A DNA stretch of 64,000 nt, taken from the NCBI GenBank assembly GCA_025355965.1, contig JANXYR010000047.1, positions 62,001-126,000 of the forward strand, in the 5' to 3' direction. The position numbers and the translations under genes are program-made. The notes beneath the pieces are model-generated. The model was not told the origin of the DNA and searched no databases. It saw only the letters and a list, made by a program, of their open reading frames with translations. Of the stretch, positions 53,749 through 62,420 are shown piece after piece. The stretch comes from Geobacteraceae bacterium (GTDB lineage: Bacteria > Desulfobacterota > Desulfuromonadia > Geobacterales > Pseudopelobacteraceae). Positions within the stretch are counted from its first letter, which is position 1. Every line of letters starts with the position of its first letter.

Positions 53749-54123
53749 ATGAGTACCCGCAAATTTTCTCGTGTACAATTCAATGTCGAGGCTACCATCA
53801 AGATTGCAGATCGACAGTTTCAGGGCGCGGTGGAAAATCTCAGCATGACCGGTATGTTCCTGGTAACCAACGAGCAGTTACCTGAGGGTAAAATAGCCGA
53901 AATCACTATTGTTCTTACAGGCACTCTTCCGGAAATAGCGGTGAATTTCACTGGTGTCGTAACCCGTATAGCCGAGGATGGAGTTGGGTTTACCTTCGAG
54001 AAGATGGATCTTGATTCGTACATGCATCTTAAAAATATTATCGCCTATAATATTGATGATGCCGAAAAGGTTATGGAAGAGATCGGACATTCCATAGACG
54101 AAAAATTTGCCTCGGATAAATAG
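53749..54123 (+). CDS. PilZ domain protein
   Basis: 124-residue stand-alone PilZ protein, a c-di-GMP receptor type. Both binding signatures are present: RxxxR at Arg4-Arg8 (RKFSR) and N-x-S-x-x-G at Asn30-Gly35 (NLSMTG). The end is helical and acidic. Start follows GCGGAGGTGA. It is 28 bases after fba and may be read through from it. Target unknown; the window also encodes a diguanylate cyclase (7523-9445), so a c-di-GMP circuit is possible. Confidence 0.9.
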   Translation: MSTRKFSRVQFNVEATIKIADRQFQGAVENLSMTGMFLVTNEQLPEGKIAEITIVLTGTLPEIAVNFTGVVTRIAEDGVGFTFEKMDLDSYMHLKNIIAYNIDDAEKVMEEIGHSIDEKFASDK

Positions 54124-54198
54124 TTTTCACCGGTAAAATCTGGATGAGGAACTAATATGGTCCCCAATTTAGTTGGGTACTGAATTAAGGAAGGCATT

Positions 54199-56175
54199 AT
54201 GAAAAGGCGTTCAACCCTGTTTTCTGTCGGCGGTTTTATACTTGGCGTTGCTGCTCCTGTTGGCTGGATCGCTATAAGGCTGCTTTTTTATTATGATGCC
54301 GGGCTTGGTTTCTTTGAACAGATATTCAATGATATCGTAAAAGACAGCGAGCATATTGCTATTTACAGCTATATTGGGGGCGGCACGGCTATAGTTCTTG
54401 CGGTTCTTGGCTACATGATAGGCAGGAACGGTGATGATCTGCATGAGCGGGCCACAGAACTGGATTTACTTCATAAAGAGGTTGGTGAACAGAAAGAAAT
54501 TTTTGAAAATCGCTACATGGTTTTGGACAGAAATATTAAGAACTTTCATCAGATTAGCAGCAAGATCCAAAAATCACTCAATCTTGATGAGGTATTGCTG
54601 CTCTGTGCTGAGGGGTTGCACGACGTTCTGGGCTACGAGCGCGTCAATATTTTAATGGCTGAAGATGGCAAAAGACTCCGTTTCTTTGCTGCTGTCGGGA
54701 CGGAGGGTTTTGATCCCTCTGACGTTGTCATGCCGATAGATTCCAGTATCGGTGTTATTGCAAAGTGCATTAATGATCGTAAGGTGTATCTGATTGATGA
54801 TATGTCGCGCTACCCTGAAGATTATCATTTGCAGCCTCCTCATAACAGCCTGTCTCCGCTACGTTCCAAAAGTTTTATATTATGTCCGATAGTCGTAAAG
54901 AATGATGTTATCGGGGTTTTCGGGATCGATAATAAAAACAGCCACCGCGCTCTTAATGACTCTGATGTTGATACCATTTTACTTTTTGCGGACCAGGTTG
55001 CATCCGCAATAACCCGTATCAATCTGTTGACATCAATTGATACCTTGACGTCAGAGATGGAGAGTTCGTTTAAATTCCTGTTAGCGAATCGCGACAAGTA
55101 TTCTAGAGATGTCGGCAATCTGCGGGAGGGTGTAGATTCTGTTGCTGACGGGACTTCTATCATCGCATCTGCTTCTGAAGGTGTGATGGCCTCGATTGAT
55201 GAAACCAGTTCGGCTGTTAACGAAATTTCAGTTGCTATTGAACAGGTTACCAGAAATCTGGACCATCTGGCGGGGGTTGTCCACCAGTCTGCATCAGCAA
55301 TGGAGCAGATTCACTGTACCATAGGTAATGTTGAACAGAATGCGGCCATTTCACACGAAGTCTCGCAGCAGGTAAAAGAGAAGGCCGAAGATAGCCGGGC
55401 CGTAGTTACGGAAACAATCACAGCTCTCGACGAAATTAAACATTCGGTTGGTCTTTCATTTGACGCAATTCAGCGTTTGGCCGAGAACAGTACTCGTATT
55501 GAAAATATTGTAAGTGTTATTAACGACATCACGAAGCGCACTAATCTCCTGGCGCTGAATGCTTCCATTATTGCCGCCCAGGCCGGTGAATACGGGAAGA
55601 GCTTTGGAGTTGTGGCCGATGAAATCCGCAATCTGTCGCTCCAGACCGGCCATTCAACAAGTGAAATTACCTCCATAATTGAAGAGATCATGAGTGAATC
55701 AAAAACTGCCGCCAATAATATCAGAGTAAGCAAGGATCTTGTGGAACGTGGTGTTGAATTGGGACATACGACTGGGGAGTCGCTCAAGGCGATCTTCGAT
55801 AGTTCCAACTGCTCACTTGATATGACCAAGCAAATCAAACAGGCAACACAGGAGCAGGTAGTCAGCGTCCAGCTTGTAGCACGATCTATGGAAGAGATCA
55901 GCTCCATGACTTCACAAATATTTGCTGCTTCGACGGATCAGGCCAAGGCTACTAAAAGTATTGCCAGATCCATTGAAACAATCAAGGATATGACCCATGA
56001 AATGGTAAACTCTACATCACGTCAGGTAGATGATGGCAAATTGATTAGTCGAAATGTGGAATCCGTTGGTACCATGGTTACCGAAATGTTCGATAATATG
56101 GAGATGCGCAGAGCGCAGAGCGCAGAAGTTGTTAAGGAGCTTGAACAGATGAAAGGTTTGACCTGTCCAATCTGA
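54199..56175 (+). CDS. Membrane chemoreceptor-like protein with GAF domain
   Basis: 658 residues: two transmembrane helices (about 7-31 and 53-73) around a very short periplasmic loop, a coiled linker, a GAF domain (about 125-275), and an MCP signalling domain (about 300-650). Sensing is therefore cytoplasmic. The signalling tip reads LALNASIIAAQAGEYGKSFGVVADEIRNLS (starting near base 55551), where the usual EAARAGE is IAAQAGE, a variant seen in Geobacter-group receptors. No CheR-binding pentapeptide at the C-terminus. Ligand unknown. Confidence 0.88.
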   Translation: MKRRSTLFSVGGFILGVAAPVGWIAIRLLFYYDAGLGFFEQIFNDIVKDSEHIAIYSYIGGGTAIVLAVLGYMIGRNGDDLHERATELDLLHKEVGEQKEIFENRYMVLDRNIKNFHQISSKIQKSLNLDEVLLLCAEGLHDVLGYERVNILMAEDGKRLRFFAAVGTEGFDPSDVVMPIDSSIGVIAKCINDRKVYLIDDMSRYPEDYHLQPPHNSLSPLRSKSFILCPIVVKNDVIGVFGIDNKNSHRALNDSDVDTILLFADQVASAITRINLLTSIDTLTSEMESSFKFLLANRDKYSRDVGNLREGVDSVADGTSIIASASEGVMASIDETSSAVNEISVAIEQVTRNLDHLAGVVHQSASAMEQIHCTIGNVEQNAAISHEVSQQVKEKAEDSRAVVTETITALDEIKHSVGLSFDAIQRLAENSTRIENIVSVINDITKRTNLLALNASIIAAQAGEYGKSFGVVADEIRNLSLQTGHSTSEITSIIEEIMSESKTAANNIRVSKDLVERGVELGHTTGESLKAIFDSSNCSLDMTKQIKQATQEQVVSVQLVARSMEEISSMTSQIFAASTDQAKATKSIARSIETIKDMTHEMVNSTSRQVDDGKLISRNVESVGTMVTEMFDNMEMRRAQSAEVVKELEQMKGLTCPI

Positions 56176-56245
56176 ATTTGACGGCTGGATTTGATAGAGA
56201 AAAATAAATATCTGGATTTAAATATTTGGCTCTGATAGATTCAAG

Positions 56246-56392
56246 AACTGCCACGACGGCTACCCAATCCGGGAGTTGATCTAATATTGGCAGTTAGTAA
56301 TTAAGTACATACCGCACGGATTCGGAAGCGAACCGGGACGGAAGGGGTGGCCCCCACAGAGAGGTATTTGATATTATATCGCTCTGATCCGT
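56246..56392 (+). ncRNA. Structured leader RNA upstream of panB (candidate pan motif)
   Basis: Stem AACTGCCA/TGGCAGTT (56246-56253 with 56288-56295) encloses a hairpin GGCTACCC-AATCC-GGGAG in which A56262 is bulged. A second domain is closed by ACGGAT/ATCCGT (56316-56321 with 56387-56392). It contains TTCG-GAAG-CGAA, GGGG-TGG-CCCC and CAGAG/CTCTG stems. A terminator follows. The pan RNA motif (tandem stem-loops with bulged adenosines, found before panB in deltaproteobacteria among others) is the obvious candidate, but I cannot verify its consensus here. Confidence 0.5.
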
Positions 56393-56397
56393 TCACG

Positions 56398-56426
56398 ACG
56401 CGCCCTCCGGCGCGTTTTTGTTTTTT
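56398..56426 (+). terminator. Intrinsic terminator in the panB leader
   Basis: ACGCGCC/GGCGCGT stem (56398-56404 with 56409-56415), loop CTCC, then TTTTTGTTTTTT. It lies 37 bases before the panB start, so it should control read-through into panBCD or end a small RNA. Confidence 0.8.
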
Positions 56427-56462
56427 ACGCACGTATCCTTTTTACCAGGGCTGGGGAGCCAC

Positions 56463-57263
56463 ATGAGAAAGAAAACTACAATTCCTGATATATTGAAAAT
56501 GAAGCAGAACGGACAGCGCATTACGGTCCTGACCGCCTACGATTTTCCCTTTACACGCCTTGTTGATGCTGGGGGAGTCGATATCATTCTGGTGGGTGAT
56601 TCAGCCGGTGTGGTTGTTGCCGGTCATGACACGACCCTGCCGGTCACCATGGATGAGATGCTTTATCACGTGCGGGCTGTAAAACGTGCCGATCCCAAGG
56701 CCATCGTAGTCGCAGATATGCCTTTTATGTCGTATCAGATAGGCATTGAGGATGCCTGCCGAAATTGTGGCCGCATGATCAAAGAGGGGGGTGCCGAAGC
56801 TGTCAAGGTAGAAGGTGGCAGCAACATGGCTCATGTCATACGGGCCGTTTCATCGATTGATATTCCGGTTATGGCTCACATCGGTTTGACGCCGCAGTCA
56901 GTTCACCGTATGGGTGGCTACAAGGTCCAGGGTAGAAACGACCAGGCTGAGCGAATCATGGATGACGCCTTTGCAGTGCAGCATGCCGGTGCTTTTGCTG
57001 TTGTACTGGAGGGGATACCGGCGTTGCTGGCGGCAGAGATAAGCGCTGAACTCACTATTCCGACAATTGGTATCGGTGCTGGTCCTTCCTGCGATGGTCA
57101 GGTACTGGTGATTCACGATATTCTCGGACTATGTGAAAAATATTCGCCCAAGTTTGTCAAGCGCTATGCTGATCTGGCACCGCTCATTTCTGCTGCAGTC
57201 GAGCAGTATGTTGCCGAGGTCCGGAGCGGAGAATTTCCAACAGAAGAACATTCTTTTTCATGA
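56463..57263 (+). CDS. panB: 3-methyl-2-oxobutanoate hydroxymethyltransferase
   Basis: 266-residue TIM-barrel enzyme making ketopantoate from 2-oxoisovalerate and methylene-THF. Seen: [68 protein letters not shown] and [14 protein letters not shown]. The start at 56463 has GGGGAG upstream; an earlier in-frame start overlaps the terminator U-tract. Forms an operon with panC (7-base gap) and panD. Folate for the reaction links it loosely to folD at 19433. Confidence 0.95.
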   Translation: MRKKTTIPDILKMKQNGQRITVLTAYDFPFTRLVDAGGVDIILVGDSAGVVVAGHDTTLPVTMDEMLYHVRAVKRADPKAIVVADMPFMSYQIGIEDACRNCGRMIKEGGAEAVKVEGGSNMAHVIRAVSSIDIPVMAHIGLTPQSVHRMGGYKVQGRNDQAERIMDDAFAVQHAGAFAVVLEGIPALLAAEISAELTIPTIGIGAGPSCDGQVLVIHDILGLCEKYSPKFVKRYADLAPLISAAVEQYVAEVRSGEFPTEEHSFS

Positions 57264-57270
57264 GGGTCAG

Positions 57271-58122
57271 ATGAAAATAATCAATAGCATCGTACATATG
57301 CAGGCACTTGCGATCGCCCCGGAAAGGGGAGAAAGGCGTATAGCTTTTGTTCCTACCATGGGGTTTCTTCACGAGGGGCATGCATCGTTATTGCGGGAGG
57401 GGCGCAAAAGGGGAGATGTATTGGTCCTCTCTATTTTTGTCAATCCGATCCAGTTCGGGAAGAATGAAGATCTGGACAGCTATCCGAGAGACATGGATCG
57501 TGATTTTCAGCTGGCCGAAGCGTGTGGTGTTGATATCGTGTTCATTCCGACAGTTGCAGAGATGTACCCGGACGGTTTTCAGACCGGAGTCACTGTACGG
57601 GATATCTCCTTGCCACTTTGTGGTGCCAGTCGCCCGGGACATTTTGACGGTGTGGCAACAGTTGTTACAAAGCTGTTCAATATTGTCCGTCCAGATGTGG
57701 CGCTCTTTGGCTGCAAGGATTTTCAGCAGCTGGCAGTTATCCGCCGTATGACCGCAGATCTGAACATGCCGGTTGAGATCGTCGGCATGCCGATTGTGCG
57801 CGAGGCGGATGGATTGGCGATGAGTTCGAGAAATGCTTACCTGTCGCCGTCTGAGCGGCAGAGTGCGCTCAGTCTCTTCCGTGCGATCAAACGGGCGCGT
57901 GAGTTGTTTGCATCCGGTGAACATTCAATAGCTGTTCTGGAGAAGGAGACGTGTGCAGTCATTGAACAGGAATCAACTGCTGCAATTGACTACGTCGAGT
58001 TCCGTGATGGAGCTACTTTACATAAGCTGGAAGTTGCCGACGGCAACACCCTGCTGGCACTGGCTGTAAAAATTGGACAAACAAGATTGATAGATAATAC
58101 CGTACTTGGAGAGGAGTTATAA
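57271..58122 (+). CDS. panC: Pantothenate synthetase
   Basis: 283-residue ATP-dependent ligase joining pantoate and beta-alanine. Seen: [10 protein letters not shown] (HIGH-type His34, His37), [47 protein letters not shown], and the KMSKS-like MSSRN. The start at 57271 follows GAGGGTCAG. panD starts 2 bases after the stop. Confidence 0.95.
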   Translation: MKIINSIVHMQALAIAPERGERRIAFVPTMGFLHEGHASLLREGRKRGDVLVLSIFVNPIQFGKNEDLDSYPRDMDRDFQLAEACGVDIVFIPTVAEMYPDGFQTGVTVRDISLPLCGASRPGHFDGVATVVTKLFNIVRPDVALFGCKDFQQLAVIRRMTADLNMPVEIVGMPIVREADGLAMSSRNAYLSPSERQSALSLFRAIKRARELFASGEHSIAVLEKETCAVIEQESTAAIDYVEFRDGATLHKLEVADGNTLLALAVKIGQTRLIDNTVLGEEL

Positions 58123-58124
58123 CC

Positions 58125-58520
58125 ATGCAGAGAATTATGTTGAAGAGCAAAATCCACCGGGCCACAGTTACCGGCGCTGACCTGCACTACGAAGGGAGCG
58201 TCACCATCGATCGTGATCTGATGGATGCCGCCGACATTGTTTCCTACGAGAAGGTTGCGGTCTGGAATGTAACCAATGGCAACCGTCTGGAAACTTATGC
58301 AATTGAAGGAGAACGCGGTTCAGGGGTAATATGTCTGAACGGTGCTGCAGCGCGTCTGATGGCACCCAAAGATCTTGTTATCATTGCCAGTTTTGTTAAT
58401 ATGGAAAATGCCGAAGCGATAAAATACGAGCCGAAGCTGGTGTTTGTTGATGAACAAAATTGTATGCTGCCTACGCGCAAAGAAGAGGCCGGACAGGCAA
58501 AACTGAAGTGCGTTCATTAG
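58125..58520 (+). CDS. panD: Aspartate 1-decarboxylase
   Basis: 131-residue pyruvoyl enzyme making beta-alanine from aspartate. Self-cleavage site Gly24-Ser25 is present in HYEGSVTID, as are Lys9, the Tyr58-type region [11 protein letters not shown] and the C-terminal NGAAARL with DLVIIASF. Third gene of panBCD, so the operon covers all steps from 2-oxoisovalerate and aspartate to pantothenate except ketopantoate reductase (panE), which is not here. Confidence 0.96.
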   Translation: MQRIMLKSKIHRATVTGADLHYEGSVTIDRDLMDAADIVSYEKVAVWNVTNGNRLETYAIEGERGSGVICLNGAAARLMAPKDLVIIASFVNMENAEAIKYEPKLVFVDEQNCMLPTRKEEAGQAKLKCVH

Positions 58521-58547
58521 CAGATTGGTTTGATAATTGAGCAAAAT

Positions 58548-58580
58548 AAGAGGCTAAAACCCAGCGGTTTTTAGCCTCTT
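58548..58580. terminator. Terminator between panD and nuoL
   Basis: Stem AAGAGGCTAAAA-CC with GG-TTTTTAGCCTCTT (58548-58562 with 58566-58580, one bulge). On the minus strand TTATTTTG follows, so it most clearly ends the nuo operon just after nuoL. Confidence 0.7.
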
Positions 58581-58586
58581 AACCAT

Positions 58587-60479
58587 TCAGGTCAGCAACC
58601 AGACGGCATACCCCAGCATCGCAGCTGTTCCGGCCGCCAGGGCGATCAGCGACGTAGCCACACGTCCGGTACTCCACGCGGCGGGAAGCTCTCCCAGCCG
58701 CATCATGAAGCGTGACAGCCTGTCAAGGGTGCCGTCAATGGTGGCCTCGTCAATCCCTTTCCACAAAAAACGACTCAAGCAGACAAAGGGACGGATGAAT
58801 ATCAAACGGTAGGCATTATCCAGATACCAGCCGTCCAGCAGGAATCGGCTAAAGGGATTTCCTCTCTCTTCCCGTCTCACCGATTCTAAATAGCGCCGAC
58901 CGGTGTAGCGCGACAAAGCGAGCCCCAAACCGAGCATGCTGGCTGTGGCTGCAGTGATCTGCAGAAAGATCTCAGTTGTGTATGCCGCATGGGCTGGTGG
59001 TGCAAAACCGGGGATTTTGCCAAGAAAGCCTGACAGCAGTCCGTGCCCCCCCAAATATTCCGGAAGATTTAAAATTCCACCGAAAAGCCCAATCAAAGCC
59101 AGCGGGATGAGAGTGATGGACATGATCGGTTCGACTCTGTTTACCGGCCGGTGGCTGAGCGGCGTCGAAGTCCCACCATGAAATACTACGAACAGCATGC
59201 GAAACGTATAAAAGGAGGTCAGTAAGGCAGTTACGAGCCCAATAAAAAACAGGGTGCCGTAGAATATGCCGCCCTTTTCAAAAACCGCCCCTAGAATAGC
59301 ATCTTTGCTAAAAAAACCACCACTACCTGGAAAGCCAGCCAGGCAGAGAGTGCCGGCCAGAAACGGCCAATAAATTGCTGGCATTTCTTTTTTTAGCCCA
59401 CCCATGCGAAAGATATTTTGCTGATGATGCATGGCGGTGATAACAGATCCAGCGCCGAGGAACAGTAGCGCCTTGAAAAAAGCGTGCGTTAACAGGTGGA
59501 AGGTTGAAGCGGTTAGGGCCCCCGCCCCGACTCCGAGTACCATGTAGCCTATCTGGCTGATGGTGGAGTAGGCCAGAATGCGTTTTAGGTCGTGTTGGGC
59601 GCAAGCACATGTGGCAGCGTATAAGGCGGTTACACCGCCTGTAACTGCGATGACTGACAAGGTCAGAGGAGAGGAACCGATCAACGGGAACATGCGCGCT
59701 AACAGGTAGACCCCTGCGGTAACCATTGTTGCGGCGTGGATTTGAGCTGATACCGGTGTTGGGCCAGCCATTGCATCAGGCAGCCAGACAGAGAGCGGCA
59801 GCTGGGCTGATTTGCCAGTCGCGCCGATCAGCAGCAGAATTCCCAGAGCCGTGATGATGCTGCCAGGCATCAGTAAGCCCATGCTGTTTAAATTGGTTAT
59901 GGAGACCGTGCCGAATATCTGAAACATCCAGACCATGGCGATGCCCAGTGCGGTGTCGCCGATTCTGGTAACGATAAATGCCTTGCGCCCGGCGGTGGCG
60001 TTCTTCTCGTCCGTATACCAGAAGCCGATCAGGGCGTAGGAACAGAAGCCGACCCCTTCCCACCCCAGGTAGAGCAGTGGAAGGTTTTCGGCCAGTATCA
60101 GGGTCAGCATGGCAAAAACAAAGATGTTCAACAGGGCGAAATAGCGAGCGGGGGACCGATCATCCTTCATGTAGCCGACCGAATAGAGATGGATCAGGCC
60201 GCAGACGAAGGTGATCATCAGGGTCAGCGACAGGGACAACTGGTCCGGATACAGGGCAATGGGGGCTTTGAAATCAAAATCTGAGAGCCAGGAGGCGTAC
60301 TCGATTTTAACCGGGCCAGTGAAGTTGAGAAGGGCAAGAGAGGAACAAATAAAGGCGCACCAGATGGCAGCACAGGCCACTGTTTCCACTATGTAGCGCG
60401 GAAGTTTACGGCCGAACAGGGCGTTAAAAAGGCCACCTGAAAGTGGCAGCAGCAGTATGAGGGCGAGGTACAGTTTCAT
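58587..60479 (-). CDS. nuoL: NADH-quinone oxidoreductase subunit L
   Basis: 630-residue antiporter-like proton-pumping subunit. Seen: LYLGWEGVGFCSYALIGFWY with the TM5 glutamate, ATGKSAQLPLSVWLPDAMAGPTPVSAQIHAATMV (from about base 59840) with the TM7 lysine, and STISQIGYMVLGVG. The long C-terminal amphipathic helix region is present. It is the last gene of this operon; nuoM and nuoN, which normally follow, are replaced by a terminator and convergent panD. Confidence 0.95.
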   Translation of the reverse strand: MKLYLALILLLPLSGGLFNALFGRKLPRYIVETVACAAIWCAFICSSLALLNFTGPVKIEYASWLSDFDFKAPIALYPDQLSLSLTLMITFVCGLIHLYSVGYMKDDRSPARYFALLNIFVFAMLTLILAENLPLLYLGWEGVGFCSYALIGFWYTDEKNATAGRKAFIVTRIGDTALGIAMVWMFQIFGTVSITNLNSMGLLMPGSIITALGILLLIGATGKSAQLPLSVWLPDAMAGPTPVSAQIHAATMVTAGVYLLARMFPLIGSSPLTLSVIAVTGGVTALYAATCACAQHDLKRILAYSTISQIGYMVLGVGAGALTASTFHLLTHAFFKALLFLGAGSVITAMHHQQNIFRMGGLKKEMPAIYWPFLAGTLCLAGFPGSGGFFSKDAILGAVFEKGGIFYGTLFFIGLVTALLTSFYTFRMLFVVFHGGTSTPLSHRPVNRVEPIMSITLIPLALIGLFGGILNLPEYLGGHGLLSGFLGKIPGFAPPAHAAYTTEIFLQITAATASMLGLGLALSRYTGRRYLESVRREERGNPFSRFLLDGWYLDNAYRLIFIRPFVCLSRFLWKGIDEATIDGTLDRLSRFMMRLGELPAAWSTGRVATSLIALAAGTAAMLGYAVWLLT

Positions 60480-60480
60480 A

Positions 60481-60789
60481 TTACCCCCTCATCTCGCTGA
60501 ACATATCTGTGTTAACCGTCTTCCGTCGTCGATGCAGATATACAACCATCGCCAGTGCCAGTGACACCTCCGCAGAGGTCAGCGCCATGATGAAAACCGC
60601 GAACAGTTGGCCGTCGGGATTGCCCCATCGGGCCGAACCGGCTACAAAGACAAGCATTACGGCATTCAGCATGACTTCGATACTGACCAGCATCATGATC
60701 AAGTTGGCGCGCCAGGCTAAAAGGCCTCCCATACCGATGAAGAACAGCAGCGCGGCCAGAATCAGGATATGTTCAAGTGGGACGATCAT
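60481..60789 (-). CDS. nuoK: NADH-quinone oxidoreductase subunit K
   Basis: 102-residue three-helix membrane subunit. Seen: GMGGLLAWRANLIMMLVSIEVMLNAVML with the conserved membrane glutamate, and TSAEVSLALAMVVYLHRR with the second. Overlaps nuoJ by 4 bases. Its start codon lies 9 bases beyond the palindromic repeat that forms the nuoJ 3' end, so the ribosome binding site is affected by that element. Confidence 0.95.
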   Translation of the reverse strand: MIVPLEHILILAALLFFIGMGGLLAWRANLIMMLVSIEVMLNAVMLVFVAGSARWGNPDGQLFAVFIMALTSAEVSLALAMVVYLHRRRKTVNTDMFSEMRG

Positions 60790-61343
60790 AACGGCAACCC
60801 CTCACCCGGCCTTTGGCCACCCTCTCCCTCAGGGAGAGGGGTTGGGGGTGAGGGGGCAGGTGATTTCCCCAGGTAAAGCGCACCCACCAGGGCAAATAAT
60901 AGCTGCAGCGAAACAAGCTCTACCGCCAGACCATGCTCCTGAAACAGGTGGCGGGCAACCTCCCGGATCTGCATGGCTGCGGGGTATATGCTCGCTGTTG
61001 CTTGGCGAGAGGCAATTATGGTAACCAGCGAAGCGATGCTGACAGCCGATAGCAGCAGTGCCGGCAGCCATTCACGCCAGCCAGGCGACATTCCCTTTTC
61101 AGGGTGGCCCAGATCAAGCATCATGATCACGAACAGGAACAGTACCATGATGGCGCCAGCATAGATGATCACCTCGAATGCAGCTACCAGTGGAGCCATC
61201 AACAGGAAGAAGATGGTCGCCATGCTGAACAGGGAGGTGACCAGATACAAAATGGCGTGGACCGGGTGCTTTTCGGTGATAGCGAGAAGCGTACCGATAA
61301 CTGCGACAGCGGCCAGAATGTAGAAGATGGTTTGTTCTATCAT
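60786..61343 (-). CDS. nuoJ: NADH-quinone oxidoreductase subunit J
   Basis: 185-residue five-helix membrane subunit. Seen: [23 protein letters not shown], the conserved TM3 glycine/tyrosine [21 protein letters not shown], and the terminal helix ending [13 protein letters not shown]. The last about 22 residues are Pro/Gly/Glu-rich and derive from a palindromic repeat (60798-60855), unlike a normal NuoJ end. Overlaps nuoI by 4 bases. Confidence 0.92.
   Translation of the reverse strand: MIEQTIFYILAAVAVIGTLLAITEKHPVHAILYLVTSLFSMATIFFLLMAPLVAAFEVIIYAGAIMVLFLFVIMMLDLGHPEKGMSPGWREWLPALLLSAVSIASLVTIIASRQATASIYPAAMQIREVARHLFQEHGLAVELVSLQLLFALVGALYLGKSPAPSPPTPLPEGEGGQRPGEGLPL
60798..60855. repeat. 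Compound palindromic repeat inside the 3' end of nuoJ
   Basis: Outer arms CCCCTCACCC (60798-60807) and GGGTGAGGGG (60846-60855) are exact complements. Inside lie GGCC-TTT-GGCC (60808-60818) and an 8-bp stem CCCTCTCC/GGAGAGGG (60820-60827 with 60833-60840). The sequence has the look of the widespread CCCTCACCCC...CTCTCCC dispersed repeats of Proteobacteria. Confidence 0.8.
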
Positions 61344-61870
61344 GGCAGCAGAGACCTGGCATCAACCGGTTTTGTTTCTTCCGTCCCGGATCCGCGTGGC
61401 TGAGATATACCAATCCCGGCGTGACGGTAGAAGTTGTAGGTTGCATCCTTACCACAGCCGTCAATCAGCAAATCTTCTTTTTCGTAGAGCAGATCCATAA
61501 TGTCCCGTTTGCAGATTTCATAGTCAGACGTCATCTGGATTGCCATGGTCGGGCATGCTTCCGCACAGAGACCGCAGAAGATGCAGCGCGAGAAGTTGAT
61601 CCTGAACCAGGCCGCATAACGGCGGCCATCCTTACTTTCGGTTGATTGCATTGAAATGCAGTCAACCGGGCAGGCAGCAGAACAGAGGTAGCAGGCAACA
61701 CAGCGCTCGCCGCCGTCCGGATCTCGCGTGAGGACTATTCGAGCCCGATAGCGGGGGTAGGGGGGGCGTTTTTCTTCCGGATACTGGATAGTTACCGGCT
61801 TGCGCAGCATGTGGGCGAGCGTGACACGAAAACCGCCCAATATAGCCTGTATGTCGGAAACTATCTGCAT
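61340..61870 (-). CDS. nuoI: NADH-quinone oxidoreductase subunit I (2x[4Fe-4S])
   Basis: 176-residue ferredoxin-like subunit passing electrons toward the quinone site. Two cluster motifs are intact: [15 protein letters not shown] and [12 protein letters not shown]. The N-terminus has [19 protein letters not shown], typical of NuoI. The start has GGAG upstream. A 74-base gap with a palindrome separates it from the ankyrin gene. Confidence 0.95.
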   Translation of the reverse strand: MQIVSDIQAILGGFRVTLAHMLRKPVTIQYPEEKRPPYPRYRARIVLTRDPDGGERCVACYLCSAACPVDCISMQSTESKDGRRYAAWFRINFSRCIFCGLCAEACPTMAIQMTSDYEICKRDIMDLLYEKEDLLIDGCGKDATYNFYRHAGIGISQPRGSGTEETKPVDARSLLP

Positions 61871-61891
61871 GAGTCATATACTCCGGAAACG

Positions 61892-61918
61892 CAGAGACGC
61901 CCCGCAGGAGCGTCTCTG
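61892..61918. repeat. Palindrome between the ankyrin gene and nuoI
   Basis: CAGAGACGC (61892-61900) and GCGTCTCTG (61910-61918) pair perfectly over 9 bp around a 9-base GC-rich loop. No U-tract follows on the minus strand, so it looks like a dispersed palindromic repeat rather than a terminator. Confidence 0.65.
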
Positions 61919-61944
61919 TCATCGTCAATATAGTCGCAGTCCGA

Positions 61945-62367
61945 TCAGGCGTGACCAAATTTGGCGCGTTCGGCCTTCTTTAGTAGCGCAGATGCCAGAG
62001 GGTGACAGTTATTCTCAGCATACAGGCTGGCGGTATTGCCTGCTGGAGTTTTAATAGTTGGATTTGCACCACTATCGAGAAGTGCCTGTACCGTTTTGTT
62101 GCAGCCGTAAATAGCTGCCAGCATCAGTGGCGTGTGACCTTCAAGGTCCCGAGCATTGGTATCGGCCCCTTTTTCGATCAACATTTTGGCAATTTCGGTG
62201 TGCCCGTTAGCGGCAGCATAGTGGAGCGCCGTTTTGCCTTTGTCGCTACCGGCTGTGATGTCGGCACCACGATGTAGCAGGTCCTGGACAAAATCCTTTA
62301 GCCCCTCTTTGGAAGCACTGATCAGTGGGGTGTGGCCATGACGGTCTTTTGCATTTACACTTTCCAT
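61945..62367 (-). CDS. Ankyrin repeat protein encoded inside the nuo operon
   Basis: 140 residues made almost wholly of four ankyrin repeats (HGHTPLISASKEG, GKTALHYAAANGH, EGHTPLMLAAIYG, AGNTASLYAENN). No signal peptide or membrane helix, so cytoplasmic. A strong ribosome binding site GGGAGGAG precedes the ATG. It lies in line between nuoH and nuoI, 53 bases after nuoH, and must be cotranscribed with them. Ankyrin repeats mediate protein contacts; a role in complex I assembly is conceivable but purely inferred. Confidence 0.9.
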   Translation of the reverse strand: MESVNAKDRHGHTPLISASKEGLKDFVQDLLHRGADITAGSDKGKTALHYAAANGHTEIAKMLIEKGADTNARDLEGHTPLMLAAIYGCNKTVQALLDSGANPTIKTPAGNTASLYAENNCHPLASALLKKAERAKFGHA

Positions 62368-62420
62368 GTTTTACTCCTCCCTTTTAGGTACATGATAGGG
62401 CGTAATTGCCCGTGTAAGTA

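Noticed and set aside
56246-56420. panB leader as a c-di-GMP (GEMM), SRP RNA or 6S RNA
   Set aside because: The conserved cores of those RNAs (for example the GEMM GGGACGCAAAG region or the SRP GGAAGGAAGCAGCC loop) are not present.
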